Assembly: GCA_012221805.1 (NCBI GenBank)
Contig: CP015195.1
Location: 372,001-436,000, forward strand
Reading direction: 5' to 3'
Length of the DNA stretch: 64,000 nt
Source: Pasteurellaceae bacterium RH1A
GTDB lineage: Bacteria; Pseudomonadota; Gammaproteobacteria; Enterobacterales; Pasteurellaceae
The notes under the pieces were generated by a model, which did no database searches, was not told where the DNA came from, and saw only the letters and a program-made list of their open reading frames with translations. The translations under genes and the position numbers were made by a program. Shown here piece after piece: positions 50,846-59,261 of the stretch; the first letter of the stretch is position 1; each line of letters begins with the position of its first letter.

Positions 50846-50910
50846 TTATATGATCTCTTATAAAATAAAGGGTACGTTTATTAAAGAATGTTTGGATATT
50901 GGATAATATA
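50846..50910. other. Gap between the glycosyltransferase gene and bexD
   Basis: These 65 AT-rich bp contain no terminator, so the export genes may be cotranscribed with the biosynthesis genes. No separate promoter was recognised. Confidence 0.4.
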
Positions 50911-52149
50911 TTATTTTCTATCACACCTAATATCATTTTCTTTTTTAAGCTTTAAATAAGCATCTACTAAGAACCCTTTTGGATTATTTATTAGCTTCCG
51001 AAATTTTCTAAATAAAATATTTTTCTTGGGAGATGACAAGTCTATTTCGGGCAAACAATCATTCTTACTATACACCATGTTTTTAATGTTATGCATTACC
51101 TTTTTAATCTCTAGATGTAATATTTCATTCCTGTTTAAGGGGAAGTCTATGTTATCTTCAAACCAATCTTGATTAAGATTAGAGAGAGGATTCTTAAGTA
51201 TGTTATCCATTGGATGTATTATACCACTATCTATAAAATGATGCATAGCATATTTCTCTTTAACACCAATGTTACCTATAACAAGAGAAGGGATACCATA
51301 ATATAATGCTTCTAATAGGACTGTAGAAGATATTGACATACAAAGATCTATTTTAGGGAAAAGGGTTTCTAGGCTCTCATCAGTGAAAAAGAAATTATTT
51401 ACTTCTTTTAAATGTGGAGTTTCACCTATTAACTCGTAGTATAGCTCTTTATATGGGTATTTATCTAAGTGTATAGTTGTTTCTTTGTTTCCAGCCAATC
51501 TAGTTTTAATAAAAAATTTTTTATCAGGATTGTTGATTGCAAGATATATGATTTTGCTTAAGATAAAAACCCTTTCATTCTTGCTTTCAGGGTATTTCAC
51601 TTGGTCTATAAAAACAATGTTTTTTATGCCATTCTCTATTTTTTTAGAGTAAGCCATTCTAAGCTGTTCATTTATATTAATAAGGCCATAATTGAAACTT
51701 GTAGTATTAGTATTATAAATGGTACTTAGTTTATTTATTCTATCTAGGTCAGCTTTGGAGTTTGCTAGAATTAGGTCTGACTTTAATCTAGCAAGGATGC
51801 TATCAGTATGTCCAAAAATGACCCCGGGGAAAATAGATAATATTAGAGGTCTATCATGATCTAAGGGAGAAAAATATCGGTAATATGACTCAACTATTTT
51901 TTGAAAAGCCATATTTCCCACTGATAATATGATTATATCATAGCGTTTATAATTTTCTCTATTTAAAGTATGATATTCAACCTTGGCATAGCACTGTGAC
52001 TGGCTTTCCATAAGCTGTCTTTCAGACACCTGTTTTCTTTTCACGGGGTATAGACATAAATCAATATTGCTATGGTTAATCCTTTGTGCTAATTTCACAC
52101 CAGATTTTAAAAAAGAGTCATAGGTAGCAATAATAAGAACTCTGTACAT
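50911..52149 (-). CDS. Putative capsule glycosyltransferase (GT-B-like)
   Basis: A protein of about 412 aa starting at the ATG at 52149 (MYRVLIIATYDSFLKSG), preceded by GAGGC; a TTG four codons earlier overlaps the upstream stop codon. The C-terminal half contains LCMSISSTVLLEALYYGIPSLVIGN, the donor-binding type of motif seen in GT-B capsule transferases of the DUF6716 sort. The last ~40 residues contain FRKLINNPKGFLVDAYLK, which resembles the N terminus of the upstream polysialyltransferase-like protein. The gene is AT-rich (about 30% GC) compared with neighbours. I infer that it adds or initiates the sialic-acid-type polymer; the true activity is unknown. Confidence 0.65.
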   Translation of the reverse strand: MYRVLIIATYDSFLKSGVKLAQRINHSNIDLCLYPVKRKQVSERQLMESQSQCYAKVEYHTLNRENYKRYDIIILSVGNMAFQKIVESYYRYFSPLDHDRPLILSIFPGVIFGHTDSILARLKSDLILANSKADLDRINKLSTIYNTNTTSFNYGLININEQLRMAYSKKIENGIKNIVFIDQVKYPESKNERVFILSKIIYLAINNPDKKFFIKTRLAGNKETTIHLDKYPYKELYYELIGETPHLKEVNNFFFTDESLETLFPKIDLCMSISSTVLLEALYYGIPSLVIGNIGVKEKYAMHHFIDSGIIHPMDNILKNPLSNLNQDWFEDNIDFPLNRNEILHLEIKKVMHNIKNMVYSKNDCLPEIDLSSPKKNILFRKFRKLINNPKGFLVDAYLKLKKENDIRCDRK

Positions 52150-52157
52150 ATATTGCC

Positions 52158-53369
52158 TCAAATTTGGTCTGATTTTTCTATAAAATCGATATTTTTAAAT
52201 CTTTTAAGTATATGAAAGTGCTCATCTGATTCTTTAAATGTTTTATCTGAATACTCAAGTTTCTCTAGCATATTGTCCTTTAATAAAGGATATATTGATG
52301 CAGATAAAGAGTTTTCTGATATTTTTTTTCCATATATAAGACCTGTAGATGTTAGTGCAATAATAACTTTTGGCTTAGCCTGGCTAATCAGCCCTTCAAT
52401 TAAGAAACCATACTCATCAAGGAGTAGTATTTTATTAAGTAGTCCTTTTTCTTGGATCTTATTGAACAGCATATTTTTTAGTTCAATAGGATCTTTCGGA
52501 TGCAGTTTAATGAAAACTTTTGAATTGTATTTTTGGCTGTATTGTGACAATATATTTAATAATCCCTCTGCATAGATATCATGAGGGAATGGATATCTTT
52601 GGTTTAGGAATAAAATATCATTGTCTGTAATGTTGTATTGATTAATTATATGAAATATCTTGTGGTCTGGCTTTATATCTTCATATAGAAAAAACTCTTT
52701 CTTTTCCTTTATTTTAAATACAGGGTCTAATAACTCAGGGAAGACTGCATAGACTTTATTAAATTCAGAGCATAGACCTATAGCTGGCCTTAGTTGCCTA
52801 AGAAGGAAAAAGTTTTTAATTAGGAAAATAGATTTTTTTTCTTTTGCTGTGAATGATGATTTAAGTGTATTAATTGCCTCATTATAATCTTTATACTTAT
52901 AAGTGGCTGTTCCTTCCTCTATGAGATTGAGCTCAATTTTCTTTTCTTTTGCCAGAGCACATAATAGGTTATAATGTTTTTCAAAGCTTAATATAAATAA
53001 TCTATGAGGCTTTATTTTGTCAATCATGACTCTATAAGAGTTATTTATTATTGTTAATGCTTTGATATTAATAACATTAGGGAAAGAAGGTATTTTTAGT
53101 AATAAAATTGTATTAAATAGTGCTTTATTTGCATTTTTTTGAACTAATTTTGGCATTTCTAAGTTTTTTTTCGTATATATGATGACCAATACACAATTTA
53201 AAAATTTTTCTTTCTTTATTAGCCCTTCAACTTGAGCTAGCTGCCCTAAATGAGAAATAACAAATAGATTTTTTGTTTTCTTTACATATTCTAGATAGTT
53301 ACATTTAAACATCCAAGAGTCTTGTAAAAATTTAATCGGATCTTTAATTAGTTTTTTAAATTTTTTCAT
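52158..53369 (-). CDS. Polysialyltransferase-like capsule polymerase
   Basis: A 403-aa protein that from memory aligns with the N-terminal two-thirds of N. meningitidis group B SiaD and E. coli NeuS. Shared features are NLFVISHLGQLAQVEGLIK, IIYTKKNLEMPKLVQKNANK, the acidic catalytic motif NLIEEGTATY (D/E-D/E-G), the HP motif VFIKLHPKDP and a [ST]ST-x-IY segment (ALTSTGLIYGKK). Those enzymes polymerise sialic acid from CMP-Neu5Ac. It is shorter than SiaD (about 490 aa) because it lacks most of the C-terminal extension. The N terminus KKFKKLIKDPIKFLQDSW is a membrane-association-like motif. It lies downstream of the NeuA-type gene. The linkage (2-8, 2-9 or mixed) is undetermined. Confidence 0.82.
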   Translation of the reverse strand: MKKFKKLIKDPIKFLQDSWMFKCNYLEYVKKTKNLFVISHLGQLAQVEGLIKKEKFLNCVLVIIYTKKNLEMPKLVQKNANKALFNTILLLKIPSFPNVINIKALTIINNSYRVMIDKIKPHRLFILSFEKHYNLLCALAKEKKIELNLIEEGTATYKYKDYNEAINTLKSSFTAKEKKSIFLIKNFFLLRQLRPAIGLCSEFNKVYAVFPELLDPVFKIKEKKEFFLYEDIKPDHKIFHIINQYNITDNDILFLNQRYPFPHDIYAEGLLNILSQYSQKYNSKVFIKLHPKDPIELKNMLFNKIQEKGLLNKILLLDEYGFLIEGLISQAKPKVIIALTSTGLIYGKKISENSLSASIYPLLKDNMLEKLEYSDKTFKESDEHFHILKRFKNIDFIEKSDQI

Positions 53370-53389
53370 AATTATCCTTAGGTAAAAGT

Positions 53390-54649
53390 TTAGATATGTT
53401 TTTCTATAATCTCTCTTAATAAGTCATATCCTTGTTCATTTAAATGTAGGCCATCACTACTTAAATCATTTCTGAGCTTACCATATTTATCACTAAAATG
53501 AGGATCTAAAGTAATCCAAATATGATTTTTAAGATTTTCTTTCAAATATTTATTCAGTAAGCGGATGTCGTTGTTGTTTCTATCTATTTGTAATGCTACC
53601 GGCATTATTTCTAAGAAGTGAATTTTCACATCGTGTTGAATAGATATCAAGTGATTAATTATATTTTGAATATCTTGTAGTATACTATTATCTGACCAGT
53701 TATTCTGGAGGATGTCATTTATCCCTAGCATGATAAAAACTTTATTTCCTAATTCTTTTATCAGTCCTTTGTTTAAAATTAAATCTAAGTATTGTTTGGC
53801 TGTAATACCAGATACACTTAGGTTATTAATTTTTTCTTGCTTTAATTCCTGAGCATCCCATCTTTCTAGTATAGAATGGCCAATAAAAGTTATTGGTTGG
53901 CAAGTGTTGAATTTTTCATGTTTAGCTAGAATGTTATGGTGGATTAATTCTAGTATGCCGTTTTCTTTATTTCTCTTTTGAAGGATAAAGTTAAAATACT
54001 CAAAATCAACAGATTCATCTATATCGATTGATGATTCTTTATCCATAAAGTAAGCGATTGATCGTTTTCCATAAAAGTGTTTATGCTGCAAGTATTCTGC
54101 AGGTTTAGCACTAAAAATAGCACCATTTGGGGAAAATTCTGGGTGGTATTGTTGGCGAGCATAGTTTGAATAATCTAACACGAAGTGCTTTAAACTTTGA
54201 TCTTCATCAATTTGACGCGTTAATGTTGTTGGCTTATGTGCATCGCTGACAGATACACAAAAATCAAAATTTTCGAAATTTTCTTCGAATTTTTTATTTG
54301 CTTCTTGGATGTGTTGAGCTGTACGCAACGGTGAGGTGGGTTGTAATAGGACAAAATAGTCGATATATAAGGATGCATATTGATTTAGTACATCTTCAAT
54401 AACAACAAACGAACTAGCCTTATCTGATGCGAGATGCTCAGCTCGTTTGATAAACTCTATAGGGTAGTGGGATAGTAGGTCGATATATTCTTGGGAATCA
54501 GTGCTAACAATGATTTTCTCAAATTCTTTAGATTCTATAGCAGCTTCGATGGTGTATGCGATTAAGGGTTTTCCATTGGCAAGTAAGACATTTTTGTTGG
54601 GCAATCCTTTTGAACCAGAGCGTGCAGTGATGATAGCGATTTTTTGCAT
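53390..54649 (-). CDS. neuA: CMP-sialic acid synthetase fused to an SGNH-type esterase domain (NeuA type)
   Basis: A 419-aa two-domain protein. Residues 1-225 form a CMP-nonulosonate synthetase: ITARSGSKGLPNKNV nucleotide loop, LLQPTSPLRT, SPNGAIFSAK, DIDESVDFEYF metal site. It activates sialic acid (or a relative) with CTP. Residues about 245-419 form an SGNH hydrolase (block I FIGHSILERW, block III MLGINDI, block V DGLHLNEQGY), with GHS in place of GDS. E. coli K1 NeuA has the same fused layout and length, and in group B Streptococcus the fused domain removes O-acetyl groups. It is the first gene of the minus-strand capsule operon. No neuB or neuC is visible nearby. Confidence 0.9.
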   Translation of the reverse strand: MQKIAIITARSGSKGLPNKNVLLANGKPLIAYTIEAAIESKEFEKIIVSTDSQEYIDLLSHYPIEFIKRAEHLASDKASSFVVIEDVLNQYASLYIDYFVLLQPTSPLRTAQHIQEANKKFEENFENFDFCVSVSDAHKPTTLTRQIDEDQSLKHFVLDYSNYARQQYHPEFSPNGAIFSAKPAEYLQHKHFYGKRSIAYFMDKESSIDIDESVDFEYFNFILQKRNKENGILELIHHNILAKHEKFNTCQPITFIGHSILERWDAQELKQEKINNLSVSGITAKQYLDLILNKGLIKELGNKVFIMLGINDILQNNWSDNSILQDIQNIINHLISIQHDVKIHFLEIMPVALQIDRNNNDIRLLNKYLKENLKNHIWITLDPHFSDKYGKLRNDLSSDGLHLNEQGYDLLREIIEKHI

Positions 54650-54931
54650 AGTTAATGTTCTCAGCTTGATGAGTTAATACATGATTTTTCGCAAATTATA
54701 GCATGTATAGACGCAACTATGATGTACTACTTTGTATAGAATGATAAAATTTGTAAGGAAAGCATGTTTTCTTATACATATATATTCTTATACATACCTA
54801 TAATGTTAAAAACCATACCTCTCTTATGTTAGAGGATGGGAGCTACTAAAGAGCATTTACTCTCATTGCTGCTAATGATATGCTATGTGACACTCGTTAG
54901 TGCGTAAGCAAAAATAAGAAACAAAGGGCAT
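54650..54931. other. Divergent control region of the capsule locus
   Basis: These 282 very AT-rich bp separate the two capsule transcription units. They include TATACATA-type repeats (54770-54800) and the hairpin-like GAGGATGGGAGCTACTAAAG near 54834. I looked for a JUMPstart/ops element and saw only a weak GGGAGCT resemblance. A plus-strand promoter could not be fixed. Confidence 0.4.
54695..54703 (-). promoter_or_regulatory. Extended -10 promoter of the neuA-bex operon
   Basis: On the minus strand TGCTATAAT is a perfect extended -10. The start would be near 54688, leaving a ~39-nt 5' UTR before neuA. There is no good -35. Confidence 0.6.
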
Positions 54932-55789
54932 ATGATGCAAGAATTGGATATTGGTTTACCTAAATGTTACAAAGCGGCCTACTATGATATAGGCAGTAAA
55001 AATCTCTTGATTACTTTTACTCCTTCTAATGGTTTTTTCTTATATCACAGTAAGATTAGTGCCAATAAGCTATGTATCGCTTCAACTACACCTAATTATT
55101 ATATCTTTAATCCGGGATCTGCTTGTAAAAAGATTATAGACTTTATTAAAGATAAGGCTATTGAAAATATTATTTGCTTGGGCTCTAGTAAGGCAGGCCT
55201 GGCGAGTATTTTATGGGGGCAGATTTTATATGAGAAATTAAAGAATACTCATAATGTTTTTGTGTTGTCATTTAGCCCGCAGTCAAAACTCTATCCTTTT
55301 AATGAAAATTTATATTTCCCTTCTTATAAGCAGATGTGGAAAACTGCTCAAGTTGATAATGACTTAAATAAATGTCTAATAAATTATGGCGATGTTAATT
55401 TGGTATTAAAAGATTCGGATATTCCGGGTATGATTATATATCCAGAGCATAATATGACGGATAAGCTAGAGGCAGAGCGTATCGTAGCCAAAAACATTCG
55501 TCTTATTCCATTAAAGAATTACCCATTACATGGGTCTTTTTTGCCTTTTATGCCACAAGCGCAAGATAATGTAAAACTTAAATCTATGGTCAAAAAGCTA
55601 TATGAGAATGCATTAAAAGATGATGATGTTAAAGCTACTCTTCCTAGTTCCGAATATGAGATATTGAAATTAATTAAACTTATTAATGCACCTAATATCG
55701 AAAACTTAATAGATGCAATATTTTTTAAAATAGGAAATGAAGAGCATTTGAATAATTTGAAAAAAATGCAAGACAGCGGCTTTCTTTAA
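54932..55789 (+). CDS. Alpha/beta-hydrolase-fold-like protein of the capsule locus, unknown function
   Basis: A 285-aa AT-rich gene starting at ATGATG after AAACAAAGGGC. The only clear motif is the nucleophile elbow CLGSSKAGLAS (G-x-S-x-x-G, Ser86) after a hydrophobic strand (IENIICL). A late His in PLKNYPLHGSFLPF could complete a triad with an Asp/Glu near residues 165-175 (IIYPEHNMTD). I do not recognise a named family. Its place between neuA and kpsC suggests a polymer-modifying acyltransferase or esterase, or an accessory factor of chain assembly. It is probably cotranscribed with kpsC and kpsS, being 86 bp upstream. Confidence 0.6.
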   Translation: MMQELDIGLPKCYKAAYYDIGSKNLLITFTPSNGFFLYHSKISANKLCIASTTPNYYIFNPGSACKKIIDFIKDKAIENIICLGSSKAGLASILWGQILYEKLKNTHNVFVLSFSPQSKLYPFNENLYFPSYKQMWKTAQVDNDLNKCLINYGDVNLVLKDSDIPGMIIYPEHNMTDKLEAERIVAKNIRLIPLKNYPLHGSFLPFMPQAQDNVKLKSMVKKLYENALKDDDVKATLPSSEYEILKLIKLINAPNIENLIDAIFFKIGNEEHLNNLKKMQDSGFL

Positions 55790-55875
55790 GTTTATGAGAA
55801 ATGATAACAACGTGGTGCATTGTTTTCTGTTACAGTCTATAGCAGATAACAGCCCTTACAGCCCCTGGATAACTT

Positions 55876-57915
55876 ATGACCTCATCCCTCATCTTTTCTA
55901 AGGGGATTAAAACCATCCCCCACCTCCCCTCATTCTTCCCTAATGAGCAGCTTGTCTTTGCCAGTTTTTTCCAAAAACCCCTAGCGGACAAGGTGCTAGG
56001 CTGGGGGCTTCGGCCTTCTACCAAAAAAGCCCGTGCTTATGCTCTCAAGCATCATCTCCCCTATGTTGCCCTTGAAGATGGCTTTTTACGTTCAGTTGGC
56101 CTAGGTGTGGCGGGTTATCCGCCTTTTGCCATGGTTTATGATGATGTGGGGATCTACTACGATACTACTCGCCCTTCTCGCTTGGAAAACTTGATTTTAC
56201 AAAGTGAGCTGGATGCCGAGCAGACACAAAAGGCCTTGGATCTAATTATCCAAAACAAACTGTCTAAATACAATCAAGCGGTTGATTTTGAAGGAAAATT
56301 TGCAAGTTCTAAAGTCGTCTTGGTTGTCGATCAAACCTTTGGGGATATGGCGGTTAAGTATGGCCAGGCAGCACAGGCCGATTTTGATGCTATGTTGCAA
56401 GCGGCTATCGCAGAAAACCCAGAAACCCTGATCTTGGTAAAAACCCATCCTGATGTCTTGTCTGGCAAGAAGCAGGGCTATTTGACCCAACTTGATAAAC
56501 TACCTGCCAATGTTGAGCTGTTTACGGAGGATGTCAGTCCCCTTTCGCTGTTGGAAAAGGTGGATAAGGTCTATTGCGTGACGTCACAAATGGGCTTTGA
56601 GGCGCTTTTGCTGGGGAAAAAAGTGGTGACTTTCGGCCTGCCCTGGTTTGCAGCCTGGGGGCTGACAGACGATCGCCATCCTAAAGCCCTTGCCCTTGCT
56701 CAATCAGAGCGACGTGCTAAACGTAGCTTGTTGCAGCTTTTCTATGCGGCCTACTTTGCCTATAGTCGTTATATCAACCCCAATACTGGCCAAAGTGGCC
56801 ATATCTTTGATGTGATTGACTATTTAGCCAGGGCCAAACAGCTCAATACACGTTTAAGCGGTCATCTTTATTGCGTGGGGATGTCACTGTGGAAACAGGC
56901 GGTTATTAAGCCCTTCTTCCGTTTTCCTCGCTGTCACTTGCACTTTGTGCCGAGTGTGGGCAAGTTGCCTTGCAAAAAATGGGCAGAAAACGACCGCTTG
57001 TTGATTTGGGGAACGGGCAAGCCTGAGGTCTTGGCCTACGCAGAGGCACACAAGATTGCCCTACTGCGGATGGAGGATGGCTTTATTCGCTCGGTCGGCC
57101 TAGGTTCCAACCTTGTGCCGCCACTTTCCTTGGTCTGTGATGATGTGGGGATTTATTTTAATGCCGAGCGGCCTTCACGCTTAGAGCAGATCCTGCAAGA
57201 GCAAGTGTTTACACAGGAAGATTTAGACCAGGCAGGCTTCTTACAGATAGCCTTAGTCGAAGAGCATATTGGCAAATATAATGTGGGCGACAGTCAGTTT
57301 AAGCTGCCACAAACGGATAAGAAGAAAATTTTGGTGGTTGGCCAAGTAGAGGACGACGCTTCTATTCGTACAGGCTCACCTCAAATCTTTAAGAACTTAG
57401 ATTTGCTGAAAAAGGTGCGGGAAGGCAATCCTAATGCTTATATCGTCTATAAGCCCCACCCGGATGTGGTCAGTGGCAACCGTGTGGGCCATATTCCGCC
57501 TGATCAAGCGGTGCAGTTTGCCGATTTTCTTGCAGAAAAAGCCAATGTGCTAGATTGTATTTTAGCCGTAGATGAGCTGCACACTATGACCTCCTTAGCT
57601 GGCTTTGAGGCACTTTTACGAGGAAAAACGGTGCATTGCTATGGCCTGCCTTTTTATTCTAACTGGGGCTTAACAGTCGATCATCTCAAGCTTGAAAGGC
57701 GAACTCGGCAGCTTTCCCTCTTGGAACTTATTGCCGGTACCTTAGTCTATTATCCGCTCTATATTGATCCTAACACGCGTCATATGATCAATGCCCAGCA
57801 GGCCATCAAGCTTTTAAAAGCACAAAAGCAAGCCTTGAAGCATTCAGCCATTCATCGGCCGTTTTTAGCCAAACAGTGGGAGAAGTTAAAGCAACTTTAT
57901 CGCACCTTAAAATAG
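55876..57915 (+). CDS. kpsC: Capsule beta-Kdo transferase KpsC/PhyA
   Basis: A 679-aa cytoplasmic enzyme that builds the poly-beta-Kdo linker joining group 2 capsules to lyso-phosphatidylglycerol. It consists of two homologous halves. Each begins with an EDGF[LI]RSVGLG motif (near residues 66 and 396), has a DDVGIY[YF]...RPSRLE segment and continues to KTHPDV/YKPHPDVVSGN and GFEALLxGK motifs, matching the known dual-transferase architecture. Called LipA, HcsA or PhyA in related species. The start codon has a weak ribosome site. Its base composition returns to the chromosomal norm, unlike the gene before it. Confidence 0.95.
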   Translation: MTSSLIFSKGIKTIPHLPSFFPNEQLVFASFFQKPLADKVLGWGLRPSTKKARAYALKHHLPYVALEDGFLRSVGLGVAGYPPFAMVYDDVGIYYDTTRPSRLENLILQSELDAEQTQKALDLIIQNKLSKYNQAVDFEGKFASSKVVLVVDQTFGDMAVKYGQAAQADFDAMLQAAIAENPETLILVKTHPDVLSGKKQGYLTQLDKLPANVELFTEDVSPLSLLEKVDKVYCVTSQMGFEALLLGKKVVTFGLPWFAAWGLTDDRHPKALALAQSERRAKRSLLQLFYAAYFAYSRYINPNTGQSGHIFDVIDYLARAKQLNTRLSGHLYCVGMSLWKQAVIKPFFRFPRCHLHFVPSVGKLPCKKWAENDRLLIWGTGKPEVLAYAEAHKIALLRMEDGFIRSVGLGSNLVPPLSLVCDDVGIYFNAERPSRLEQILQEQVFTQEDLDQAGFLQIALVEEHIGKYNVGDSQFKLPQTDKKKILVVGQVEDDASIRTGSPQIFKNLDLLKKVREGNPNAYIVYKPHPDVVSGNRVGHIPPDQAVQFADFLAEKANVLDCILAVDELHTMTSLAGFEALLRGKTVHCYGLPFYSNWGLTVDHLKLERRTRQLSLLELIAGTLVYYPLYIDPNTRHMINAQQAIKLLKAQKQALKHSAIHRPFLAKQWEKLKQLYRTLK

Positions 57916-58001
57916 ACAATTATGCCAAATTCTTCTATGATTTGAAAAAATCCAAGCAAATAGTTATAAATAAGAATGGTTTTTAATTGGGTGGAAGTAA
58001 T

Positions 58002-59231
58002 ATGCTTAACCATAATTTAGACAAATTAGTTGAAAATTCGCAAAGGGTTTTACTTTTGCAGGGGCCTATTGGCTCTTTTTTTGCTGATTTAGCTTTATGG
58101 TTAAAATCTTATGATAAGGTGGTTTATAAAATTAACCTTAATGCAGGAGATGAGTATTTCTACCCGAATACGATTTATAATACCATTCCTTATCGAGATT
58201 CGATTACGCAATTCTATTTAGATCTTTATCATTTTGTTGAAGCTTATCAAATAGACACCTTTGTTTGTTTTGGCGATAACCGTAAATATCATAAAGTTGC
58301 CAAGAAAATTGCCTCAGAATTAAAATTAAATTTCTGGGTGCTTGAGGAAGGTTATTTCCGCCCAGACTACATCACCCTTGAAGACAAGGGCGTAAATGCC
58401 TTTTCTCTTGTGCCTAGGGAGGCTGATTTCTTTCTCACTCAAGCCTCCTCCCTGCCAGAGCCACCTAAACCGCAAAAATTAGCCAAAGGGTTTTGCCCGA
58501 TGGCTAAACGGGCTGTCTTATATTATGCCCATGCCTATTTTAAGCGTAAAAAATATCCTAAGTATCAGCACCATCGAATTCTGAATGTAAAATATTATAT
58601 TAAGCTGTGGTTTATTTCAGGCCTTCGGCGGCTTTCTTATTTTTTAAAAGACCGTTCCTTTGCCAAGAAAATTAATAGTAAGAAAATAGATAACTTTTTT
58701 ATTGTTCCCTTACAGGTTTATGATGATAGTCAAGTCAGGGTGCATTGTGATTATGAAAGTGTGGGCGACTTTTTAAGGGAGGTTCTCTCCTCTTTTGCCC
58801 AAGATGCCCCCTTAGATCTTAATTTAATTGTGAAACATCACCCAATGGATCGGGGCTTTATTGATTATCAAGTATTGATTGATGAATTTGAGGAGAAATA
58901 CCCTCATTTGAAGGGGCGGATTTATTATGTGCATGATGTGCCTCTGCCAGTATTCCTACGCCATGGTAGGGGAATGGTGACCCTAAATAGTACCAGCGGT
59001 ATTTCGGCCCTCTTGCATAATATGCCTGTGATTACGCTTGGGCGAGCAAATTATGATTTTGAGGGGCTAACCCATCAGGGCAGCTTAGCGGAATTTTGGC
59101 ATCAACCACAAGCGCCTGATCCTGATGTGTTTGAAGCCTATCGTAAATATCATTTATACACCACCCAACTGAATGGGAATTTCTATAACAGAAGCTGCTT
59201 GAATTATCCTTATAACAACAATGGCGAGTAA
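58002..59231 (+). CDS. kpsS: Capsule beta-Kdo transferase KpsS/PhyB
   Basis: A protein of about 409 aa starting at the ATG at 58002 after GGTGGAAG; a TTG at 57987 is a less likely start. KpsS adds the first Kdo to lyso-phosphatidylglycerol before KpsC extends the linker. Family motifs are LLLQGPIGSFFADLALWL at the N terminus, VCFGDNRKYHKVAKKIA, the EEGYFRPDYITLE segment, IVKHHPMDRG and LNSTSGISALLH toward the C terminus. It follows kpsC by 86 bp. Its stop codon lies inside a perfect terminator hairpin. Confidence 0.94.
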   Translation: MLNHNLDKLVENSQRVLLLQGPIGSFFADLALWLKSYDKVVYKINLNAGDEYFYPNTIYNTIPYRDSITQFYLDLYHFVEAYQIDTFVCFGDNRKYHKVAKKIASELKLNFWVLEEGYFRPDYITLEDKGVNAFSLVPREADFFLTQASSLPEPPKPQKLAKGFCPMAKRAVLYYAHAYFKRKKYPKYQHHRILNVKYYIKLWFISGLRRLSYFLKDRSFAKKINSKKIDNFFIVPLQVYDDSQVRVHCDYESVGDFLREVLSSFAQDAPLDLNLIVKHHPMDRGFIDYQVLIDEFEEKYPHLKGRIYYVHDVPLPVFLRHGRGMVTLNSTSGISALLHNMPVITLGRANYDFEGLTHQGSLAEFWHQPQAPDPDVFEAYRKYHLYTTQLNGNFYNRSCLNYPYNNNGE

Positions 59232-59248
59232 GACTCGCCATTGTTTTC
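59217..59248. terminator. Terminator shared by kpsS and nhaA
   Basis: AACAATGGCGAGT and ACTCGCCATTGTT pair perfectly (13 bp) around AAG and are followed by TTTTC. The kpsS stop codon is within the hairpin. Confidence 0.88.
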
Positions 59249-59261
59249 TCTTTTTTACCCT

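Noticed and set aside
54834..54880. JUMPstart/ops element (RfaH site) upstream of the capsule genes
   Set aside because: Only GGGAGCT matches; the GGCGGTAG core is missing.
55830..56024. 64-codon minus-strand frame at the start of kpsC
   Set aside because: It lies opposite the conserved kpsC N terminus and has no ribosome site or family features.
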